A stretch of DNA of 14,355 nt from Candidatus Gallimonas caecicola (GTDB lineage Bacteria; Bacillota; Clostridia; Christensenellales; Borkfalkiaceae), in assembly GCA_904394195.1 (NCBI GenBank), contig CAJFNH010000018.1, positions 1-14,355 on the forward strand. Reading direction: 5' to 3'. Under the pieces are notes generated by a model. It had not been told where the DNA came from. It worked only from the letters and a program-made list of their open reading frames with translations, and searched no databases. This document shows, piece after piece, positions 1-5,305 of the stretch. How positions within the stretch are numbered: position 1 is the stretch's first letter; the number at the start of each line of letters is the position of its first letter. The position numbers were made by a program, and so were the translations under genes.

Positions 1-615
1 GGACAAAAGAAAGCTGCGGTCGATGAGCCCGTCCGTCTGTTCGCGCACAAAGTTGCGCACCGCATCGTTGGCTGCCCGGTTGTCGCCCGCAAAGTCGGCA
101 GCATAGGAATAGCAGAAGTAATCGGAGGCGAGCGTATCCAGGCAGCCGTCGTTGACCTGCGTCCCATCGTTCACATAGATGGCGTTGGCAAGGTGCAGTT
201 TCGTGCGCTGTTTGCCCGTGTCGTCCTTGCTGTCCGCCGTCAGGGATCGATAGAAGGGGGCAAAGCCCGCCGAGAGCTGCTCCTTTGTCACGCCGAGCGC
301 GGAAAGGAGCTGCCCCTCCGTTTCGCCTTGCGCGCACGCCGCGGCAAGCGAGAGCCCTGCATAGACGGAGACGGGGGAGAGGACGAAGTTGTCCGTATCC
401 TCGCGGCGCTCGTACATGGCGGCGGCGAACGCCGTGGAAAAGCGCTGCGCGCCCGCCGTGACGGCGGCAAACACTTCGTCGTCGCGCTCGGTATAGGAAA
501 GGGGCGTCGCCGCGTCCGCCTCACGCAGAAGGGTGCCCTTGCCGGTGCAGCCCGCAAGGTAAAACGCCGGCAGCGCGCAGCAGGCAAGTGCAAGCGCGCG
601 CAAACTCTTTTTCAT
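1..615 (-). CDS. Serpin-family protease inhibitor lipoprotein (3' end outside window)
   Basis: This gene is read leftward from an ATG at 615-613 and runs off the left edge after 205 codons. A GGGAGGTG ribosome site lies about 8 bases before the ATG. The N-terminus is a lipoprotein signal peptide (MKKSLRALALACC, then lipobox LAGC with Cys23), so the protein should be exported and lipid-anchored. The body matches the N-terminal half of a serpin: NFVLSPVSVYAGLSLAAA at 76-93, followed by a G-T/E-Q-L-L-ALGV stretch like the family's GA.G.T..Q...L segment; KLHLANAIYVND at 139-150 (family 'N.lfv'); and a Y..DF....AANDAVRNFVREQTDGLI stretch around 171-198 matching 'IN.WV...T.G.I'. Serpins are suicide inhibitors of serine or cysteine proteases. 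The reactive-centre loop that sets the target lies in the missing C-terminal half, so the target cannot be predicted. A SigA-type promoter upstream gives it its own transcript. Confidence 0.85.
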   Translation of the reverse strand, partial: MKKSLRALALACCALPAFYLAGCTGKGTLLREADAATPLSYTERDDEVFAAVTAGAQRFSTAFAAAMYERREDTDNFVLSPVSVYAGLSLAAACAQGETEGQLLSALGVTKEQLSAGFAPFYRSLTADSKDDTGKQRTKLHLANAIYVNDGTQVNDGCLDTLASDYFCYSYAADFAGDNRAANDAVRNFVREQTDGLIDRSFLLS

Positions 616-698
616 ATTTTCACCTCCCGTATCTTACAACATTATAACGTGCGATGCGTCCGTTTTACTCACCGTTTTCCAAAATCGTCCATATCTTT

Positions 699-727
699 AT
701 TATAACGGGGAGAGGCGGGGAAGTCAA
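699..727 (-). promoter_or_regulatory. SigA-type promoter of the serpin gene
   Basis: On the minus strand, TTGACT (complement of 722-727) is followed after exactly 17 bases by TATAAT (complement of 699-704). The predicted transcript starts near 692, giving a leader of about 77 nt before the serpin ATG at 615. A second TATAAT (complement of 641-646) lies nearer the gene but has no convincing -35 box. Confidence 0.75.
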
Positions 728-765
728 TATCCGCCGCAAAAAATGCAAAGTGCGGGCGAATTTCC

Positions 766-794
766 TTTACAAAATCCCCTTTTTTTACTATAAT
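766..794 (+). promoter_or_regulatory. SigA-type promoter of the methyltransferase-pseudouridine synthase unit
   Basis: TTTACA (766-771) and a perfect TATAAT (789-794) are separated by 17 bases. The expected start site, about 7 bases past the -10 box, falls at about 801, on the A of the methyltransferase ATG. There is no ribosome site between the -10 box and that ATG. The -35 box lies 38 bases from that of the divergent serpin promoter. Confidence 0.8.
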
Positions 795-800
795 ATCCCT

Positions 801-1670
801 ATGCTTCGCATTGCAGACGGTTGGAAGGATTATGCCGTGCTCGCCACGGGCGGCGGCTATAAGCTCGAGCGCTGGGGGGAATATCTCCTGCTGCGCCCCG
901 ACCCGCAGGTCATCTGGAGCGCGCAGCGCGATCTTTTTTCCTATCCGGGGCTGGACGCCGTCTATCACCGCAGCGAAAAGGGGGGCGGCGCCTGGGAGTA
1001 CAAAAGGCCGCTGCCGCAGCACTGGAACATACGCTACCGCGATCTCACCTTCAAGGTCATGCCCATGGGCTTCAAGCACACGGGGCTCTTTCCGGAACAG
1101 GCAGTCAACTGGGACGCCACGGGCGCCCTTGTGCGCCGCGCCGTGCAGGCGGGGCGCAGGGTAAAGGTGCTCAACCTGTTCGCCTACACGGGCGGGGCGA
1201 GCGTCGCGCTCGCCAAAGCCGGCGCGGAGGTCACCCATGTGGACGCCGCCAAGGGCATGGTGGAGCGCGCGGGCGAAAATGCGCGCCTCTCGGGCATCGC
1301 GAGCGGCATCCGCTATATCGTGGACGACTGCAAGAAGTTTGTGGCGCGCGAACTGCGCCGCGGCAACCGCTACGACGCCGTTGTCATGGACCCGCCCTCC
1401 TACGGACGGGGCCCGGGCGGCGAAATGTGGAAGATCGAGACGGAGCTCTTTCCCTTTGTACAGCTGTGTTCGCAGCTGTTGTCGGATGAGCCGCTCTTCT
1501 TTCTCATCAACAGCTATACGACGGGGCTGCAGCCCACCGTGCTCTCCAATATTCTCACGCTCACGCTCGGCGGGCGGGGCGGAAAAGTGGAGGCGTATGA
1601 GGTGGGGCTGCCCACGGAGGAAGGCATACCGCTTCCGTGCGGGGCAGGAGGACTGTATATCCATGCTTGA
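801..1670 (+). CDS. Class I SAM-dependent methyltransferase, RlmI/COG1092-like, probably rRNA-modifying
   Basis: A 289-residue cytoplasmic protein. The N-terminal part (ADGWKDY, LERWGEY, LRPDPQVIW at about 5-39) is the segment conserved in Firmicutes members of this family. The Rossmann methyltransferase core carries motif I, VLNLFAYTGGASV (123-135), an acidic loop THVDAAKGM (145-153), and the substrate/catalytic motif MDPPSYGRGPGGE (196-208). The DPPSY form is typical of base methyltransferases related to the 23S rRNA cytosine-C5 enzyme RlmI, but the target base is inferred from family only. The open frame continues upstream to 654, but that part crosses both promoters and has no family match. 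ATG 801 fits the conserved N-terminus and coincides with the predicted transcript start, so translation is probably leaderless. GTG 837 has GGAAGG 8 bases before it and is a weaker alternative that would remove conserved residues. The last 8 bases overlap the next gene. Confidence 0.85.
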   Translation: MLRIADGWKDYAVLATGGGYKLERWGEYLLLRPDPQVIWSAQRDLFSYPGLDAVYHRSEKGGGAWEYKRPLPQHWNIRYRDLTFKVMPMGFKHTGLFPEQAVNWDATGALVRRAVQAGRRVKVLNLFAYTGGASVALAKAGAEVTHVDAAKGMVERAGENARLSGIASGIRYIVDDCKKFVARELRRGNRYDAVVMDPPSYGRGPGGEMWKIETELFPFVQLCSQLLSDEPLFFLINSYTTGLQPTVLSNILTLTLGGRGGKVEAYEVGLPTEEGIPLPCGAGGLYIHA

Positions 1671-2379
1671 AAATTATCAGCCGACCATTTTGTTCGAGGA
1701 CAATCACCTGCTCGTCGTCCTCAAGGAGCAAAACCTTGCCTCCTGTCCGGACGAGAGCGGCGACGACAACCTGCTCGATCTTCTGAAAGATTACCTGAAG
1801 CGCACCTATAACAAGCCGGGCAACGTCTATCTGGGGCTCGTGCACAGGCTGGACAGGCCCACGGGCGGCGTGATGGTGTACGCCAAGACGAGCAAGGCTG
1901 CGGCGCGCCTGACCGAACAGATGCGCACGGGCGACTTTGAAAAACGCTATCTTGCGGTGCTGGGCGGCGCGCCAGAGCCGGAGAGCGGCAAGCTGGTGGG
2001 CTGGCTGAAGAAGAACGCCGTCAACAACATGGTGTATCTGTGCACCGAGGGCACGGACGGGGCAAAATATGCCGCGCTCGACTACCGCGTGCTGGAAAAG
2101 CGGGGCGCTCTTGCGCTCACCGAGATCAAGCTGCATACGGGCAGGAGCCATCAGATCCGCGTGCAGTTCGCGGGGATCGCACACCCCGTGTACGGCGATA
2201 TGCGCTACGGCGGCGAATATGCCATCCGCGGCAAACTTGCGCTTTGGGCATACTCCCTTGCGTTTACCCATCCCGTCACCAGGGAGCGCATGCGCTTCAT
2301 GTCCGAGCCGCCCGCCGAAGAAACGCCCTGGAAGTTTTTCAGGATCTCCGAGGCGGTCGATCCCGCGCATCTTGGATGA
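1663..2379 (+). CDS. RluA-family RNA pseudouridine synthase
   Basis: A 238-residue enzyme that isomerises uridine to pseudouridine in rRNA or tRNA. The family signature is clear: LVHRLDRPTGGVMVYAKT (59-76) with the catalytic aspartate at 64, KRYLAVL (94-100), and the C-terminal LHTGRSHQIRVQF (157-169) followed by HPVYGD. There is no N-terminal S4 domain, so it belongs to the short RluA-like group common in Firmicutes; the target site cannot be assigned. ATG 1663 was chosen because GCAGGAGGA lies 9 bases upstream and the protein begins at the conserved 'ILFEDNHLLVV' segment. It overlaps the methyltransferase stop by 8 bases (ATGCTTGA), which indicates translational coupling and a shared RNA-modification role. 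The open frame extends far upstream, but only as a shadow of the methyltransferase. Confidence 0.92.
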   Translation: MLENYQPTILFEDNHLLVVLKEQNLASCPDESGDDNLLDLLKDYLKRTYNKPGNVYLGLVHRLDRPTGGVMVYAKTSKAAARLTEQMRTGDFEKRYLAVLGGAPEPESGKLVGWLKKNAVNNMVYLCTEGTDGAKYAALDYRVLEKRGALALTEIKLHTGRSHQIRVQFAGIAHPVYGDMRYGGEYAIRGKLALWAYSLAFTHPVTRERMRFMSEPPAEETPWKFFRISEAVDPAHLG

Positions 2380-2427
2380 ATGGTGGAAAGCCGATGAAAA
2401 TTGTATTTTCTCGTCATCTTGCGGCTA

Positions 2428-2454
2428 TTCCCGCTTGACGAACGGGAAAATTTT
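2428..2454 (+). terminator. Possible weak terminator overlapping the next promoter
   Basis: TTCCCG (2428-2433) and CGGGAA (2443-2448) form a 6-bp stem with a 9-base loop, followed by AATTTT. It lies about 50 bases after the pseudouridine synthase stop. The stem is short and the T-run has only four bases, so it may equally be an operator, because its loop contains the -35 box of the following promoter. Confidence 0.3.
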
Positions 2455-2463
2455 GTGTAGAAT
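2435..2463 (+). promoter_or_regulatory. SigA-type promoter of the surface-protein gene
   Basis: TTGACG (2435-2440), 17 bases, then TAGAAT (2458-2463). The predicted start is near 2470, giving a leader of about 68 nt before ATG 2538. The -35 box sits in the loop of the TTCCCG/CGGGAA inverted repeat. Confidence 0.75.
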
Positions 2464-2530
2464 ATATAGGATAGTCGTAGGATCATCGAAAATAATACGT
2501 TCGCAGCGCCGCGCGCGTTGCGATTCGGAG

Positions 2531-2546
2531 TTTGTTCATGAACAAA
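2531..2546. repeat. 16-bp perfect palindrome centred on a start codon
   Basis: TTTGTTCATGAACAAA equals its own reverse complement. The ATG of the surface-protein gene (2538-2540) lies at its centre. In mRNA it can fold as a 6-bp A/U-rich stem with the loop CAUG. In DNA it has the symmetry of a dimeric regulator site. Confidence 0.6.
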
Positions 2547-4955
2547 GTCAAGGTACGTTTTATCACCATTTTGTCTCTGTGCGCAGCGCTCGTCGTCTCG
2601 CTGGCGATGGGTGCCTGGGCGGCGCTTGCCGGGCGCACGAGCGCGCATGCCGATATCAGGGCGGTCGATTATGCTCCTTCCTCTGTATTTTCGGCAGGCA
2701 CGAACGGCAGCGTGGGCGCATCCGAAGGGGATGACAGCTATGTGCAGTTTACCTTCAACGATGGCGGCAGCACCTACTTCCGCCGCGATCTTGCCTATAA
2801 ATGGTATTCCGCTGCTTCTGCTTCCGATACGGAAGGGGATACGCAGACTTCCGGACTTGCCAACCCCGGAACGGCAAACTACTTCAGCATGGAGTTTGCA
2901 TTTGCGTCCAACGACTTTGAACTGTACACCGTTTCTTTTGAAAGCACGGAAGAGAACGTCAGCAAAGAAGAAAAGGCAGTCAATGCACTGCTCTTCAGAC
3001 CGCGCACGGACGGCGGACTGGAGGTCGCCGTCAAGAGTGCCGAGCAGCAGTCGCTTGAGAATGATTCCGCCGAGATCGACTGGACGACCATTGCCGAAAA
3101 CGCAACGGACGCGCTGAACGATATCCGCATCGACTTTTCCGAGAGTGCGGACGGAGCGGGCAATTTTGCCGTTACCGTCTTTGTCAACGACGTGCAGAAG
3201 GCAACGGGCACTTTCACCAACATCGGCGGAAACTATGCCGAATATCGTTCATCTTCCTCCTCCACGCCCAATACGCCCATCACGTTTACGATGGAGCTGC
3301 CCGACGGCGGTTCGGTCACGCAGGCGAGCGTTCTGATGAAGAGTCTCAACGGGCAGGATTTCACGCTCAACGGCGAGGGCATGGTGGAGGATAATACACC
3401 TCCCGTGCTCGCCGTCAATGCGGATGTCTATGCGTTCCGCCTGGGTCAGCGCTATAACTTCACTTCCTATGAGGCGATCGACGTCTGCGACGACTCCGTG
3501 AGCGTCACCCGCAGCTACTATATGGCAAAGAGTACGGGTGAGAATACCTACGAGATCGCGGACGAAAGCGCTACGGGAAGCGATTCTTCCTACAGCACGC
3601 TCACCACGTCCACCTTCTTCATGCCCACGGCGTCGATAGCGGACGAGCTTACTTCCGAATATGTTTCCATCCGCTTCAATCTGGATGACGGCCGCGGCCG
3701 CGACGACGGCGACCGCCGCGACGAATACGTCTACCTTTCCTGGTACGCCGCGGACACGACGCCGGAGGGAGGCATCGTGGAAACGCTCTCCTCGGCGCAG
3801 GATGAGGACGGCAATGTGAGCAGCTGGGACTTTATCGTCGTCACGCCCGACGAGCAGGAAGGCCCCTATATCACGGGCGTCGCTGCCGATGAGCAGACGA
3901 AAAGCAACGTTTACACCGACAAAGATGCGTACGACAGCGCTGTCAGCGCCTATCAGGCGGATGTGGACATTGCCGCCGACGAGGCGAGCGCGGGCTCGGG
4001 CGCATATATCTATCTGCCTTCCCTGCGCGATCTGATCGGAAGCGACTATGCCGATTACCGCGATCTGAGTTTTACCATTTTCTATTGGCATGAATCGCAG
4101 GAGGTCGGCTCTGCGCCTTCTTCCGAGAGCTCGTTGAGCTACAACAATCTGCGTTTTGAGGTGACGCAGGAGGGGACTTACAGCTTCCGCATCATCGCCG
4201 AAGACGCCGCCGGCAACGAGATGCAGCTCTATGACAGGGACGGAAATCTCGTCACGCTCTCGTCCGATACGGTCGGCTACGACAGCAACGGCGAAAACCT
4301 GCAGATCTCCGAGGAGTACCTGCCCATCTTCACGGCGACCATCGACTATGGCCGCGCCAGCATCGAAGATCCCGGCACGCAGGACTACGGTTACCGCGAC
4401 CGCTCCTATTCCATCGATTCCTTTGAAGTCATCGCGCTGGAAGGGTACGCCTCCGACTATTCGCTGTATTATGTGGATACGAGCAGGATCGAGGGCGACG
4501 TTCCCACCTACAGCGAATGTGTGGACAATGCGTACGATCTCTTCTTTGCCGAGGATGCTTCTTACCGCGACAGTCTTGTCACCATCCGCGTCTATAACGA
4601 CGAGGTGACGGAGGACGATGAGGCGTGGGAGGATACCGACAACGACTATGCCTGGGATCCGGAATCGTCGCTCTCCTTCACGCCCCGCGAATCGGGCATC
4701 TACTTCGTTGAGCTGACGGTCACGGAGCAGACGGGCGCCACGGTCACTTCCTACATGGCGATCGAGGTGCGCAATCCCGTGGATATCATCCCCGGCGTTT
4801 CGCAGTGGCTGCAGAACAACGTGGTGTCCGTCGTTCTCTTCTCCATCTCCGCCGTGCTTGCCGTGATCATCATCGTGCTGTTCGTTGTCAAGCCCTCCGA
4901 TAAGACGGTGGAAGAGGTCGACCTCGAAAAGCTCAAGGGAAGAAGGAAGAAGTGA
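2538..4955 (+). CDS. Large exported, C-terminally membrane-anchored surface protein with Ig-like segments, function unknown
   Basis: An 805-residue protein that I cannot place in a named family. Residues 1-38 form a Sec signal peptide (basic MNKVKVR start, a hydrophobic stretch at about 8-31, likely cleavage after SAHA). Residues 762-784 are a strong membrane helix (VVSVVLFSISAVLAVIII onward), followed by a short basic tail ending KLKGRRKK. The bulk should therefore face outward with the C-terminus inside. The ectodomain is acidic and rich in Ser, Tyr and Asp. The part from about 290 on starts with DNTPPVLAVNADVYAFRLGQ, which resembles bacterial Ig-like or cadherin-like linkers; a later GTYSFRIIAEDAAGNE segment is also typical of Ig-like folds. 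The N-terminal 60-280 is beta-rich and may be concanavalin-like (for example LNDIRIDFSESADGAGNFAV). ATG 2538 has CGGAG 7 bases before it; the in-frame TTG at 2532 is too close to that site. Its own promoter and terminator make it a single-gene unit. Confidence 0.8.
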   Translation: MNKVKVRFITILSLCAALVVSLAMGAWAALAGRTSAHADIRAVDYAPSSVFSAGTNGSVGASEGDDSYVQFTFNDGGSTYFRRDLAYKWYSAASASDTEGDTQTSGLANPGTANYFSMEFAFASNDFELYTVSFESTEENVSKEEKAVNALLFRPRTDGGLEVAVKSAEQQSLENDSAEIDWTTIAENATDALNDIRIDFSESADGAGNFAVTVFVNDVQKATGTFTNIGGNYAEYRSSSSSTPNTPITFTMELPDGGSVTQASVLMKSLNGQDFTLNGEGMVEDNTPPVLAVNADVYAFRLGQRYNFTSYEAIDVCDDSVSVTRSYYMAKSTGENTYEIADESATGSDSSYSTLTTSTFFMPTASIADELTSEYVSIRFNLDDGRGRDDGDRRDEYVYLSWYAADTTPEGGIVETLSSAQDEDGNVSSWDFIVVTPDEQEGPYITGVAADEQTKSNVYTDKDAYDSAVSAYQADVDIAADEASAGSGAYIYLPSLRDLIGSDYADYRDLSFTIFYWHESQEVGSAPSSESSLSYNNLRFEVTQEGTYSFRIIAEDAAGNEMQLYDRDGNLVTLSSDTVGYDSNGENLQISEEYLPIFTATIDYGRASIEDPGTQDYGYRDRSYSIDSFEVIALEGYASDYSLYYVDTSRIEGDVPTYSECVDNAYDLFFAEDASYRDSLVTIRVYNDEVTEDDEAWEDTDNDYAWDPESSLSFTPRESGIYFVELTVTEQTGATVTSYMAIEVRNPVDIIPGVSQWLQNNVVSVVLFSISAVLAVIIIVLFVVKPSDKTVEEVDLEKLKGRRKK

Positions 4956-5005
4956 TCTTCCCGCCCACAGAACAGCTCATAATATTTTCATTTCATCCTT
5001 TACAG

Positions 5006-5040
5006 ACAGCTCTGCCCGCGCGGCGGGGCTGTTCTTTTTT
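5006..5040 (+). terminator. Rho-independent terminator of the surface-protein gene
   Basis: ACAGCTCTGCC (5006-5016) pairs with GGCGGGGCTGT (5022-5032) in an 11-bp stem (two G-U pairs) with a 5-base loop, followed by TCTTTTTT. An upstream AGAACAGC (4969-4976) is a perfect complement of GCTGTTCT (5028-5035) and could compete for the right arm of the stem. Confidence 0.9.
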
Positions 5041-5082
5041 GCTGCAAATTTTACATGCACGGGAAGAATTTTTTATTTTCTA

Positions 5083-5109
5083 TTGACAGATCACGGGGGG
5101 GGATATAAT
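5083..5109 (+). promoter_or_regulatory. Promoter P1 of the glycan operon, short spacer made of a G8 tract
   Basis: A perfect TTGACA (5083-5088) and a perfect TATAAT (5104-5109) are 15 bases apart, two fewer than the SigA optimum of 17. Eight of those 15 bases are consecutive G (5095-5102). Slippage that adds one or two G would bring the spacer to 16 or 17. As written, the promoter should be weak. The transcript would start near 5116, with a leader of about 190 nt. Confidence 0.6.
5095..5102. repeat. G8 homopolymer in the P1 spacer
   Basis: Eight consecutive G on the plus strand, between the -35 and -10 boxes of P1. Together with a G9 run at 5443-5451 it is one of the two longest G-runs I see in the window; others reach about six. 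Confidence 0.9.
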
Positions 5110-5167
5110 GGAAAAGAAAGAAACGGAAAGTCGCTTTTGCGTATGATTGAGAATACCATTTTTTTGG

Positions 5168-5187
5168 AATTTTTTGCACAAAAAATT
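5168..5187. repeat. A/T-rich perfect inverted repeat between P1 and P2
   Basis: AATTTTTT (5168-5175) and AAAAAATT (5180-5187) are perfect 8-base complements around GCAC. The right arm reaches the -35 region of P2, so the site could be an operator for P2 or a leader hairpin in P1 transcripts. Confidence 0.5.
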
Positions 5188-5190
5188 GTC

Positions 5191-5219
5191 TTGTAAAGGC
5201 GAAAATTCCGTGTTACAAT
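5191..5219 (+). promoter_or_regulatory. Promoter P2 of the glycan operon
   Basis: TTGTAA (5191-5196), 17 bases, then TACAAT (5214-5219). The predicted start is near 5226, with a leader of about 80 nt before ATG 5306. Its spacing is optimal, so it would work independently of the G-tract in P1. Confidence 0.65.
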
Positions 5220-5305
5220 AAAAATGCAAAGATTGTCGGTATATGCGGAAAGTGCAAGATCGGGTCTGCTATGCCGCAAAATCAAGATAGGATAAGGAGG
5301 AAGTA

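Larger units (their letters stand above)
4956..5305. other. 350-bp intergenic regulatory region
   Basis: This gap holds, in order, the terminator of the surface-protein gene, promoter P1 with a G8 spacer tract, an A/T-rich inverted repeat, promoter P2, and the ribosome site AAGGAGG (about 5294-5300) of the modular lipoprotein gene. Two tiny open frames lie in it (5108-5146 and 5143-5196) but neither has a ribosome site, so they are not called. It is clearly more AT-rich than the flanking genes. Confidence 0.8.

Noticed and set aside
193..705. A plus-strand open frame over the serpin gene
   Set aside because: It is Arg-rich shadow sequence; the minus strand gives a lipobox and serpin motifs with a good ribosome site and promoter.
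780..786. T7 run in the methyltransferase promoter spacer, a possible second slippage promoter
   Set aside because: The spacer is already at the 17-base optimum, and short T-runs are common; nothing suggests switching.
654..800. An upstream extension of the methyltransferase frame to ATG 654
   Set aside because: It crosses both divergent promoters and lacks family similarity; the conserved N-terminus starts at 801.
2395..2439. A 14-codon open frame after the pseudouridine synthase
   Set aside because: It has no convincing ribosome site, and its end overlaps the surface-gene promoter.
5108..5196. Two tiny overlapping open frames (5108-5146 and 5143-5196) between P1 and P2, possible leader peptides
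   Set aside because: Neither has a ribosome site, and the first begins inside the -10 box, upstream of the predicted P1 start.
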